64,000 bases of DNA, from NCBI RefSeq assembly GCF_022965805.1, contig NC_133101.1, positions 43,003,642 to 43,067,641 of the forward strand, read 5' to 3'. Each line of letters opens with the position of its first letter. Position 1 is the stretch's first letter. The stretch comes from Primulina eburnea. Taxonomy: Eukaryota; Streptophyta; Magnoliopsida; Lamiales; Gesneriaceae. The notes under the pieces are model-generated. The model was not told the origin of the DNA. It ran no database searches and saw only the letters and a program-made list of their open reading frames with translations. A program made the translations under genes and the position numbers. Of this stretch, positions 10,641 to 21,633 are shown in pieces.

Positions 10641-12357
10641 GTTGAATGGCACGTTTTATTCCTCAGAAAACTCAGAATAAGGTCAAAGTGTTGGAGAGGA
10701 TTTCCTTACGCCTTTTAGATTGCGATTTTGAAAGATCCGTCAATCAGAATTCAGATCCGATTGCAGTTCTGAGTTCCTTTCGCTACGAGCTACAGAAGGA
10801 CTTAGTTTTATTACGTTTAGACAAGATTTGAATTTATGATATTGTCAGAACTGAATATGAATCAGATATGATGTTTCTGCTACCGTAGATATTGTACAAT
10901 TGAAGTCAGATTTCAGAATAGATTGGTTATGCAATTATTATGATTTTCAAAAGATATTGACCACGATTTTGATATCAGAATTGTGTATCACTGATTTTGA
11001 ATATACTGATATTGAGATTATGAGTTCTGGTATTATATCTGTGATATTGAGATTGATGGGATATCAAGATTGTATTATTATGCTGTCGAAACATCAGTAG
11101 ATTGATATTGATCAGATTCAGTACTGATTGAGATTGATCATATTCAGTATTGATTTAGACTGTATTGTGATATCGATGACATGAATTAGATTGTATCTTG
11201 TTCAGATATTGATAAGATTATGTACTGGGTTGAGTATTGATCAGAACAGATTGTGTATTGAGTATTCACTGATATAGCGTATCCGATATTGTCATTTCAA
11301 ATTTGATATGGACAGATTTGGATACAGGTCATCATCTTCGTTAGACAGGGACGACAAAGGTATAATTCATGTGATATTCTGGAAGATGCAACTCAATTGA
11401 GATCCCATTTGAGTTTCCCAAAAAAATCAAATACTAGACTTATTGTGGTTTATTTTATGATATGATTATGATACGTTTATAGATGATATATTCATATCTT
11501 TTGAGATTATTATGCTTTGTTTACAGATTGTTATTCATTGCATTTAAGATAGGGAGTCTTGACAGAACAGTCAAACTTCTAGATGTTCGGTGATATCACA
11601 GCGTAGGGGAAGATCAGTCTCCTATTGTAGATGTGGATACAGATCAGGCCGAAGTCTAGGAATAAGACGTACAGTCACCCCGATTGGTAGGGTAGGTGAT
11701 AGATAGTATTATTCACACCGAGATCCCTAGAGTTATAATTGAGTCGAGTCTAGACATGATTTGACTAGAACTGCATGCGTTTATGGATGTGGCTTCATAG
11801 ACTATGAAACCCATTTTTATTGTTTTCAGTCATGATAGAATGTTTCTATGGTTTGATTTGAGTTGCATGTTTATCAGATTCGAGTAGCATGCTTATTTTG
11901 ATTTAATGTCATAGATTATGAAATCTATTGTTTTAATTTTCTTCATGATAGAATGTTTCATGATTCACATTGTGTATATACATGTTTACCATGTTTTATA
12001 CTGGGATATATTCTCACCGGAGTATCCGGTTGTTGTCTTGTTTTGTATGTGTGCATGACAACAGGTGGGACAAGATCGGGGTCATAAGATGATGAGAGAA
12101 GACGAGTTTAGCGTGGTGATTCCAGACTTATTGTAGACTTGGTTTAATACTTGAATTTAGTAGTTAAACCTTAGACTAATTTGATCTAGAAACATGTTGT
12201 ACAAGATTTGTATTATTATACTAGTTTGTATAATATATTGATTCCATTACCTTCCGCATTTTAAAAGAAAAATTTTTAGACCCGGTTTTATCTTAATTGA
12301 TAATTAAATCCCAAAGAAGATTAAGAAAAAGATTAGCGTCCGGGTCCCCACAACAGG

Positions 12358-12661
12358 TGGTATCAGAGCGATAGATCCTTTAGACTGAGATAGACTGAGA
12401 TAGCAGGGAATGAGCGGGGTAGATTGAATTTTCTTTCCTTGCATGTGATTGCTAGCATGAGAATTATTTAATATTGACTTATATTGTGGGTGCTAGCATG
12501 ATTTATTGTTTTCCCTATTACATGTTGTTTGTTATCTGAGTTGACTACAGCATGTAATTACCAAGACTGAATCAGAACCAAGTCTGAATCAGAGGTATAT
12601 GATCAGAGGAGGGCTGAGGCAGATTATATAGATTGTGTATTAATTTGTTTGATATTCAGAT
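12358..12661 (+). other. PBS (tRNA-iMet) and untranslated leader of internal region B1
   Basis: TGGTATCAGAGC at 12358-12369 is complementary to the 3' end of initiator tRNA-Met. The roughly 290-bp leader that follows has no ORF of note and leads to the gag start region. It includes the repeated words AGACTGAGATAGACTGAGAT. Its counterparts in B2-B4 are nearly the same. Confidence 0.88.
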
Positions 12662-12671
12662 ATACCGCCTC

Positions 12672-13643
12672 TGATAGGATCGGTTATTGACTAAGGAGTG
12701 TTTAGAAGGGGGGGTTGAATAAACACTTTTATGAATTTAAAAGTTCTTTGAAAAAGATAGTTCAGTTTTATTACAAACTGAACTAAATATCCTGTCGGTC
12801 AATAACAATCAGTTAAACTGAATAAGCAGTTGCGGAAAATAAACTGATTGAAAGATAGAATATCTAACTGAAAATGAAAGGCTGCAGTAAAGACAACACA
12901 ATATGTTTCTGGATGTTCGGAGATTTGAATAACTCCTACGTCACCCCTTCTATCTCAAGGATAGGATATTCACTAAAAGACTTTGATCGAGTACAACACT
13001 TGTACAGACCTACTTCAGTTAGGACTTATCTATTGCCTAAACTGAAACTCTTAGTATAATACAATGATCTCTGTAGGTAACTGAACTTTAGCACTTGTTG
13101 AATTATCAATATTACAGAGTGCTAGTTTGCTCAACTTGTAGCCTTGATTGCTACGAATAAGTCTAGTAAGAGTGAACTGAGATTTTGACAGAGTAATAGC
13201 AAGTTTGAAATTGATAGATCGTTGTTGTTCTTCAACTGCTCTTTTGTCATATTTATAGACTTGTCTTTCAATGGTAACTTTGAATTTATGTATCCGTTGA
13301 TTGCTTCTTCAATATTCCTTTGGGAAATGTTCTCTTCATTGATTGTGATACGGCGTCTTAAATGCAATAGCCGAAACACATTGTTCTATGTTGTAGTGAT
13401 CGAGGTGCGACTTTCCATATTCAGTTGCTGATATGATCTTTCCCGAGGTATCTTCAGTTGAGAGATTTTAATATGTTCGGCTGAATGTTTTAACTGATCA
13501 GTTCTCAACTGATCAGTTTGTGTTAACTGATTTCAGTTGATAAGTCCAGCTGCCGAATCAGCTGCCGAATTTGCTTTCGCGTATTAGATGATTTAATCGA
13601 TTGATTTATGTTTTTGTCAAACTCCAGAATTTAGTTTCCAACA
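12672..13643 (-). repeat. 3' LTR of element C
   Basis: 972 bp, plus strand from TGATAGGATCGG to TTTCCAACA. The likely TATA box on the minus strand is CTATAAATA at about 13251-13259. Two perfect AACTGATCAGTT palindromes lie near 13494-13520. Confidence 0.93.
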
Positions 13644-13658
13644 ATTTCCCCCTTTATG
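13644..13658 (-). other. Polypurine tract of element C
   Basis: The minus strand reads CATAAAGGGGGAAAT directly before the LTR start TGTTGGAAAC. It is the plus-strand primer. Confidence 0.82.
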
Positions 13659-13943
13659 GTGTTTGACAAAACCAAGAGATTTAACTCAGCTCTTTGTTGA
13701 TAATAGATTACGCAACTGAATCATAGAATAACTGGGTTCCTTGTAGATAATATAAAGTCTGAGAAAATGATATCAGTTGATAATAATAATCTGATTAATT
13801 CTTCAACTAATTCTTCAGCACAACTGAATCATAAAATAACTGGACAAATGATATCAGTTGCTTCAGCTGCTTTCCCCTTTTTTGTCAAATACCTCCATTC
13901 TGTCTGAGAGCTTTCTAACATCGATGGATTGAAGTTTTACATC

Positions 13944-16516
13944 TTAGGAGATACTTGTGGCCATAGTGGTGAAAGAAGTCTGCAGTAATTCTATCTTCTT
14001 TGAAACAGAGGTTTCCAGTCGCCCAATTCTTTGACTGTTTACATCCTGATTTGTAGGGAAAGAGTTGATGAGTCCCTTCTTCATATCTATTACAGTTTGG
14101 ATAAGAGAGTCCATATTGGCTTGAAGTTTATTCATTTTCTCTAAGTTGGATGCATGTGAATGGTCCAGCTTTAGAGTGTGAGATAGTTGTGTGTTCTGAA
14201 TTTTGGAGATGGTAGAGATCATTTGCTCCATATTATTCTGTAGGTGCTGAACTTCTTCCAAGATAAGTGCAACATCTGAAGAAGATGAAGGAGGAGACTG
14301 ATAAGATGTTCCTGGTTCTTTAGAGATGTGCTCAAAAATGACCAAAGTTTGATCAGTTGAGACTGATTCAATAACATTTTGAACTGAAATATCAGTTTCA
14401 GTTATTTCTCCTTGAACTGGAATATCATCAGCAGTGATTTCATCTAAATCCTGAGGTGATGAAGAAGGGTTCTGTTCAGCAGATGATAAAAGCACTGAAG
14501 TTGGTGCCTCTTCAGGATGATTGATTAAAGTGTCTGGCTCATTAGTGGGGTGAACCGGATCAGTGGATAGATCAGGTTGTACAGATTCAATAGTGACCTC
14601 CGGATTGATTTGATCAGCAGAGTGATCAACTGTGAAAATTCCTGAACAACTGACTGAATAACTTCATTAATGTTTCCCAATTTCAGCTTAGCCTCAGAAT
14701 ACATCTTAGGAATATTAGTTGTAGGTACTGTGTAGGATGAAGATGGAGCAATTGATGAAATACCTTTTGGTTGAGATGAAGAATCAGCAAGATCCGTGAC
14801 TGGGTTTCCAACTGAATGATCAGCTGGAGCTTCTTCAACAATTTTTTGAGACATCTCTGGGATGATCAGCTCTTGACCCATTTCCCAGTCTTTACTTTCT
14901 GCTTGTAGTGTTATCAGATCTGTTTCCAATTGAGCATAGACTGCTTTGTCGTTGAATGCAGTTGGACTAAGGGGATTAAAGTTTTGCCTGAGTTCAGCAA
15001 CTATTTGCTGCAACTTTTGTTCCCGATGTAAGTTAAAGAAATATTTCTTCCTTTGCAAAGCTTGCTGAATAGAGGAGGCCTTAACTGTTTTGAGCACTAA
15101 TCGTTCTAGATCAATAAATCTTTTCAACTTTGATTTATTGCGCAGTTCCTTAGCAAAAACATTAACTCTGAAATTGACCCATTTCTCAAAAAATTGGTGC
15201 TTCTCTGCTGCAAATGTATTGACTTCTTGCCAGATAAGGTCAATATGAGTCTGAATTGCATTTGAGGGCCTGGGTTCTTCTTGAAGTTTACTCTTGCCCT
15301 TAGAGTCACTTAAAATGTGTGGAATAGTTAATCCTGATGTAGTTGCGTCAATATTTTCTCTGAGTATTATTCCGGTGGGTCTGGCAAATGGTAAAGAAGA
15401 GTAAGGTGAGATACTAATCAGTGGTGCTTTGACCCCTGGAAGTTTTGATGATTTGCTGGATGCAGTGATGTTTGGCAGTAATGAGGATAACGGTAACTGA
15501 TCCTCAGTTAAGGATGCAACTGAAACTTCCTTTGAGAAAACATCCTGGATTAGCTATTGAGTTCCTGTATCCATTACCTGATCAGTGGATGTGGATTTAA
15601 CATGATCAATTGATTTGGTCTCAGTGTCCTTGGTTTCTTGACAATTTGAAGAGGTAGAGTCTTCTGACTATCAGAATCACTGAGGGTCAGTTTGCAGTTT
15701 TGACTCTTTCTTCTTTGTCAAGTTCTTGGCAACTTTGACTGATGTGGGAGCAGCCTGCTCCATCCCAATTTCCTTTTTGATCTTGATGAATTTCTCAGGG
15801 GAAAGATCTAATTTTGTTTTGGATGGTAGAATGTTTTTAGCATTGAATACCTTGAATCTTGTTAATCTGTCAGAATCATCAGCAATTAACCCTTGGTTTT
15901 TCAGCAGATAACTGAGCTGGACAGCAAAACCTTTGGATTGCTTAGCAGAAGAGAACATGTTCTTCAAAATAGTGAATAGAAGATGCTTCCAGTTGATTCG
16001 TCGTCCAGTCATGATTACGGTGATGAGTTGAAACTTTTCCAGAGTCAGAGCAGCAAACGACCCAGCCTTCGCCAAAAGCCCTTTGGCTACAATGTCTGCC
16101 AGCAGTTGCACTTCGTGCTTTAACTCCTTCTTTGGATCGGAAACTTTGATTTTCCTTCCATCTGCAGAGAGTAAAGTTTGCATCTCTTCGATTTCCGATG
16201 CCTGGATCTCAGAAATTTGTGCTAGCCCATCAGAAGGCAGTGAAAACAAATTTCCAAAATAATCTTCAGAGATGATCATTAGTTTGTTATTGATGGTAGC
16301 AGCAATGTTTTCATCAGAATTGATGAATCCTGTTGAATAGAAGTCGTGAAGCTCTTTGGGATAAATTTCCTGAGCGTAGAGACCCAGAAAGGGTTTTAAG
16401 CCTGCTGATTCCAGTTGCTGAATTACTTTCTTTACATCAGCGTCTGTAATGGTCATAATTGAGTTGAAGTTGATAGCCATGGCATTCAAAAGATTTGCTG
16501 GAATTTGGTTTGCCAT
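13944..16516 (-). pseudogene. Extra sense ORF of element C (env-like position), coiled-coil C terminus
   Basis: Open segments 15677-16516, 15124-15309, 14525-15127 and 13944-14495 look like one ORF of roughly 850 codons broken by frameshifts. The N-terminal part begins MANQIPANLLNAMAINFNS and contains GRRINWKHLLFTILKNMF. The middle is rich in Ser, Pro and Gln. The C-terminal segment has heptad-like runs (EEVQHLQNNMEQM, MNKLQANMDSLIQTV, IGRLETSVSKKIELL), suggesting a coiled coil. I see no signal peptide or membrane segment, so an envelope role is not supported by sequence. It holds the position of the additional or env-like ORF of SIRE elements. Function unknown. Confidence 0.7.
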
Positions 16517-17050
16517 TTGAAAGTGTTAGAAATTCTGATATTTCTCAAGATAAAAATTAGGAGAAGTGAGAGTTCTTTAGAAAGATAAAATTCTCGTAAA
16601 GGAAAACTGAGATGAAGCGGGAAATAGTACTAATGTTTATGACTGTTTGAATTCTCGGACACGTGTCAGTCCAGTAAAATGTTGAGTAAAAATATGTGTA
16701 CGTGTACTGTAATTTTGTGTGTAAAATAATGAGCGGTTAAAAATGTGTACACGTTATAAACTGAAATTCATCATGAATTAGCAGACAGTCATGTCATTTG
16801 ATGTGGAATATAATAGGTTTAATTATTTAACTTTGATGAGAAGATTAGTTGAATAATCAACTGAACGACCAGTTAGGGAAAACTGATTCCTTTCAGTTGA
16901 GAATTCACTAACAACTGTCTTCTCAGTTAACTTCTTAAACCTTCATTCCCCCTAAATAGATGCATTAAATAAAATAATCTTGATTAAGGAAATCCCAAGG
17001 CTTTTAATCGTCTTTTAAAGGAGTGTCCTTTCATCTTCTTTGACCTGGCC
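16517..17050. other. Divergent intergenic region between the sense and antisense ORFs of C
   Basis: About 530 bp of AT-rich DNA lies between the start of the sense ORF (minus) and the TATA box of the first antisense ORF (plus). It contains TGTACACGTTATAAAC near 16746 and many TCAGTT/AACTGA words. No other gene is seen. Confidence 0.5.
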
Positions 17051-17058
17051 TATAAATA
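17051..17058 (+). promoter_or_regulatory. TATA box upstream of antisense ORF 1
   Basis: TATAAATA in the context GGCCTATAAATAAGAG, 53 bp before the ATG at 17104. This is a canonical plant core-promoter layout and implies transcription opposite to the retrotransposon. Confidence 0.65.
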
Positions 17059-17103
17059 AGAGTAGAGAAGTTAGTCACAAGCATCAGCAGAAAATACTCA
17101 AAG

Positions 17104-17502
17104 ATGGCAGGAGCAAGTAGTTCAAACGTTGATCCTTTTTCGCTGGAAGCACAGAAAGCTGCTATGGAAGACAAAGTTTTCTATGCTAGTCTTCCCTACT
17201 GGGAAGAATTACTGGAGCTCGAGCTCCTGTATAACTCAGGAAGGGTTACTTCGTTCAGGCGGATGGCCCAACTGAGAGAAGTGCGAGAGCACTTAAAGAT
17301 TTCTGCAGAGGTGGATGCCTTCAAGGAAGGCCATCTCTATGAGCTGATGCTGCGCAAGGAGTTGGAGACTCTTAACAGCATTGCTTCTTCACATAGTTTC
17401 TGCAAAACTTCGTCCTCAGCACTAGCTGTTTGGATGAATATGTGGATAGCTAGTGTGAAGGAAACTTATGATAATGTAATCCTTTCAAATATTTATGGAT
17501 GA
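17104..17502 (+). CDS. Antisense ORF 1 within element C, 132 aa, unknown function
   Basis: The intact ORF starts MAGASSSNVDPF and ends at a TGA that overlaps AATAAA, a possible poly(A) signal (17502-17507). It reads opposite to gag-pol, between pol and the sense extra ORF. The protein is small, mostly helical in appearance and rich in Leu, Glu and Ser, with no signal peptide or membrane segment. It resembles the product of the next antisense ORF along most of its length: both share a W-E...E-L...S-G block, an L..E.ML.KE block and a W...W block. I do not recognise a domain. Antisense ORFs have been described in plant LTR retrotransposons, so it is probably a resident ORF of this lineage rather than a host gene. 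Confidence 0.65.
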   Translation: MAGASSSNVDPFSLEAQKAAMEDKVFYASLPYWEELLELELLYNSGRVTSFRRMAQLREVREHLKISAEVDAFKEGHLYELMLRKELETLNSIASSHSFCKTSSSALAVWMNMWIASVKETYDNVILSNIYG

Positions 17503-17770
17503 ATAAAATATTTATTGCATCGTTTTGTTTTATTTCTTCACACAATTATTTGTTATATGATCTAATGAAATGCTAACAGTCATCAGTTTTGATAAGTAAA
17601 CAAATGAACTGAAAAAAAAACTTATTTTCATAAATTGATAATGAAACAACTAATAAAATTCAAACTGTTATCAGTTGACAATGATCAACTGATATCTTAA
17701 ATGTCCTCGGTAAATGTGAGAGACGCTTTAATTGACTTGTGATTCTTCAACTTCTTCAACACCTTTTTCT

Positions 17771-17778
17771 TATAAATG
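17771..17778 (+). promoter_or_regulatory. TATA box upstream of antisense ORF 2
   Basis: TATAAATG in the context TTCTTATAAATGAG, 59 bp before the ATG at 17830, nearly the same spacing as for antisense ORF 1. Confidence 0.6.
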
Positions 17779-17829
17779 AGATGATAGTGATAAAAATGTG
17801 ATTCCACATCAGTTCAAAAGTATTTCAAC

Positions 17830-18251
17830 ATGTCTGATTCTGATGCATGCAGTAGCACTCACGTTCATGTGACTGATCAGTCAGCCCCTCGCTTAACTGA
17901 GATCAAAAGAAAAATGGAAAGATATGTTTTCAAAAGGTATTGACAACCTGGGAAAAGATTTATGAACTGAAGATGGTGAGTGATAGTGGTGTCATTCCTA
18001 CTCGTGCTCAGGAGGCAAGAGCACTGAAATACCTTGCTCGTTTTGAGGTTAGGCATGTTAATGATTTGGTTGAAGACAAATGTCTTTTAGAAGCAATGCT
18101 ATGGAAGGAGTGGCATGTTGTTGATAAGATCTCAAAGTCAAGTGCATTTGCTGGAGTTCGAATTTATGAGTTAAATGATTGGGTTAGGACATGGCTAGAT
18201 ACAGTTGGATCTATGATTTCTTCTGTACATTGGGAACGTTGGTATTCTTAG
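17830..18251 (+). pseudogene. Antisense ORF 2 within element C, paralogue of ORF 1, with one frameshift
   Basis: The ATG at 17830 opens MSDSDACSSTHVHV and the frame stops with TGA at 17941-17943. The rest (17940-18251) is open in another frame, starting LTTWEKIYELK, and ends at TAG. By comparison with ORF 1, the break falls just after a shared M-E-x-x-V-F motif, so a single-base indel near 17931-17939 explains it. Downstream both proteins share ML-KE and W-x3-W blocks. It could also be two exons, but I see no convincing splice sites at the join. It converges tail-to-tail with pol, whose stop lies 85 bp away. Confidence 0.6.
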
Positions 18252-18335
18252 TGAAATATTATTTTCAATTTGTTGTGTTCTTATTTTTTTTTTTGCACTT
18301 AATTTTGTTAGTGAAATTATATTACTAATAATATC

Positions 18336-20303
18336 TTAAGATAGATCAATTAAACCAAGAATATTTCGGAAATAAGAAAACTTAGCCTCTGGTAATGGTT
18401 TTGTGAAGATGTCTGCTGCTTGTTGTTCCGTTGAGACGTATTCTAATCTGATGTTCTTCTTCAGTGCATGATCTCTGATGAAATGATGTCTGACATCTAT
18501 ATGCTTAGTCCTGGAGTGAAGAACTGGATTGTATGTAATAGCAATTGTACTCGTGTTGTCACAGAATATTGGTGATTCCTTTGCATCAACACCATAATCT
18601 TTCAATTGTTGCTGAATCCAAAGTAATTGGGCACAGCAGCTTCCAGCAGCAAGATATTCTGCTTCAGTTGTGGAAGTTGCTATGGATGTTTGCTTTTTAC
18701 TAAACCAAGAGATCAGTCTGTCTCCAAGAAACTGACATGATCCACTTGTACTTTTCCGATCAAGCTTGCATCCTGCATAATCTGCATCTGAATAGCCAAC
18801 TAAATTGAAAGATGAGTCTTTAGAGTACCATAATCCAACATTTTCCGTGCCTTTAAGATATTTCAAGATACGTTTGGCAGCAGAAAAGTGTGATTGCTTA
18901 GGATTAGCTTGAAATCTTGCACATATGCATACAACAAACATAATATCAGGGCGACTAGCAGTTAGGTACAATAATGAACCTATTAAACCTCTGTATAGTG
19001 TCGTCTCAACTGATATTCCCCCTTGATCAGTGTCTAATTTAACTGATGAGCTCATTGGAGTGCTTGCTGCTGAACAAGATTCCATGCCAAATTTCTTCAG
19101 CAATTCCTTGGTATATTTGGTTTGACTGATAAATGTTCCTGAATCCAGTTGCTTCACTTGTAAACCAAGAAAGAATGTCAGCTCACCCATCATGCTCATC
19201 TCGAACTTATCCTGCATCAACTTGGAAAATTTCTTGCACAATTTGGGGTTAGTTGACCCAAAAATAATGTCATCAACGTAAATTTGAACAAGTAAGATAT
19301 GATCATTTTTCGAAAATTTAAACAAAGTCTTATCAACTAATCCAACAGAAAAATCATGATCAGTTAGGAATTTTGAAAGGGTTTCATACCAAGCTCTTGG
19401 AGCTTGTTTGAGACCATATAACGCTTTGTTCAAATAATAGACATGATCAAGATAGTTATGATCGACAAAACCTTGAGGTTGTTCAACGTAGACTTCTTCC
19501 TGCAATTGGCCATTTATGAATGCACTTTTCACATCCATTTGATAGACTTTAAAGTTCTTGAAGGATGCATAGGCAAGAAATATTCTGATTGCCTCCAGTC
19601 TTGCAACTGGTGCATATGTTTCATCATAATCAATTCCTTCTTCTTGTCTATATCCTTGTGCCACTAGCCTTGCTTTGTTGCGCACAACTGAACCATCTTC
19701 ATTCAGTTTGTTTCTGTACACCCATTTTGTTCCTATAACAGTTTTAAAAGCTGGTCTTGGAACTAAGTTCCAGACATTGTTATGAACGAACTGATTTAGC
19801 TCTTCTTGCATTGCATTAATCCAATTTGGATCAGCAAGAGCTTCGTCAGTTTTTGTTGGTTCTAATTGAGATACAAAAGCTGAATGAGTAAATAGATTGA
19901 GCATCTGATTTCTTGTTCTTACTGGATCAGATGGGTTACCTATTACCAGTTCTGGAGGGTGTGATTTTTTCCATCTAAGTTCAGCATTTGTTGCTACACT
20001 GTCAGCAAATTCTTCGTTAGGTAACTGAATGTTCTCAGTTTCAGTTGGAGCTAATTCAGTTGTTAACTGATTCACATTAGTTTGCTCCACTAAATGATTG
20101 TCAAGATTTGCTTCTAATTCAGCTGGTTGATCCAATATCTCAAGTTCAGATGTATGAAGGATATTTTGATTATTACGACTTTCGTCTGAGTCATCATCTT
20201 CCAGACTGATATCTGTAAATTGATCAGCTAGCTCAACTTGATCAGTTGGCTTATCAATTAGTGTCCGTTTCATCAAAATCAACATGTGCAGATTCTTCAA
20301 CAT
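18336..20303 (-). pseudogene. pol: Reverse transcriptase and RNase H of element C
   Basis: The 655-codon open segment carries the Ty1/copia RT signatures [59 protein letters not shown] and the catalytic YVDD in [12 protein letters not shown]. RNase H follows with [30 protein letters not shown] and FCDNTS, and the end motif [12 protein letters not shown]. All catalytic acids are present. A frameshift near 20254-20303 separates it from the integrase part, so the polyprotein is broken although this domain is intact. Confidence 0.92.
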
Positions 20304-21633
20304 TTAAGGTTTTCTTATTAAATACTCTGTAAGCTATGCTAACTGATGAATATCCAAGGAAAATTCCTTCTGCAGATCTTACATCAAAAGCCTTTAAATA
20401 ATTTTTACCATTATCATGAATGAAGCATTTGCAGCCAAATATTTTGAAGTAAGTGATTATGCTTTTTCTTCCATGCCAGATCTCATATGGTGTTTTCATG
20501 TGGTTCTTATTAATCATCGATCTGTTCTGAGTATAGCATGCAGTGTTTACTGCTTCTGCCCAAAATCTTTGAGAAATACCAGAATCAGCAAGCATTGTTC
20601 TAGCAGCTTCTTTAAGAGTCCGATTTCTTCTCTCAGCTACACCGTTTTGCTGAGGTGTTCTTGCTGCTGAGAGCTCATGCTTGATTCCAGTATTTTCTAA
20701 AAAGCTTGAAAGTGTTTGATTGATGAATTCAGTTCCTCGATCAGATCTGATTCGATCAATTCCAACTGATTTTTCATTTAAAATTCTTTTGAAGAGTTTA
20801 ATCAGTTGTGCAGTCGTATGGTCTTTGGATTTGAGAAATATAACCCAAGTAAATCTTGAAAAGTCATCTACGACCACCAAGGTGTATTTCATTCCCCCTA
20901 AGCTCATGACTGGTATTGGACCAAAGAGATCCATGTGCAATAATTCTAAGCATCGGGATGAAGATTTACAGCCTTTGTTTTTGAAAGAGGATCGTACTTG
21001 TTTTCCATACTGACATGCTGAGCAAAGTTTTTCTTTTGAAAAATTTATTTTGGGCAAACCAGTTACAAGTTCATGCTTACTCAGATAGGCAAGGGATTTA
21101 AAATTTAAATGATTTAACCTTTTATGCCACAACCAGTTTTGAGATGATTTAGATGCAATAAAGCATACTGGTGTATAAGGTTGATCATTCCAGCTGACTT
21201 TGTAAGTGTTTCCACACCTTTTTCCAGTTAGAATAATCTCTTCAGTTGAGTTTTTGACTGAACAGGAGTGTTTGTCAAACTGAACTGAGAATCCATTATC
21301 GCATAACTGACTAATACTTATCAGATTATACTTGAGATTCTCGACTAATAAAACATCATTAATGGTGAAGTTACCATGGATAAGCTTACCCTTACCCACA
21401 GTTTTACCTTTGGAGTTATCCCCAAAACTGATGTTTGGACCAGTGTATTTGACCAGTTGAGATAATAAATTTGAATCTCCTGTCATATGTCGTGAACATC
21501 CACTGTCCAAATACCATATTGATCCAATGCTTGTACCTATTTTCTGTAATTAAACACAAAATAAGATTTTGGTACCCTTTTTTTTTTTATTTGGGTCCAA
21601 AGTTGATTAGTCCTTTAGGAACCCAGACTTGAA
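20254..21633 (-). pseudogene. pol: Protease active site and integrase of element C
   Basis: The open segment 20254-21510 begins at the protease box LDSGCSRHMTG. Integrase follows: zinc-binding HKRLNHLNFKSL and CSACQYGK, then the core with VVVDDFSRFTWV (Asp), RSDRGTEF (Asp) and NGVAERRNRT (Glu), and FWAEAVNTACYTQN. Protease and integrase precede RT, as in Ty1/copia. The stretch 21511-21633 joins gag to protease but holds stops and at least one frameshift. The integrase itself appears complete. Confidence 0.9.

Larger units (their letters stand above)
10211..12352 (+). repeat. B-family LTR L1
   Basis: Runs from TGTAATGCCCGAG to GGGTCCCCACA, 2142 bp. It contains a GC-rich dyad cluster (10342-10581), a TATA box (10631-10640), the inverted-repeat region around AATAAGACG near 11664, and CTGTTGTC...GACAACAG near 12030-12063. 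A PBS follows directly. Confidence 0.92.

Noticed and set aside
12874..13431. Small frames in the C LTRs, present twice in the window
   Set aside because: They occur at the same place in both LTRs and reflect LTR duplication; no domain seen.
13944..16516. Envelope glycoprotein in element C
   Set aside because: The ORF lies at the env-like position but has no signal peptide or membrane segment, so I call it an extra ORF with a coiled coil.
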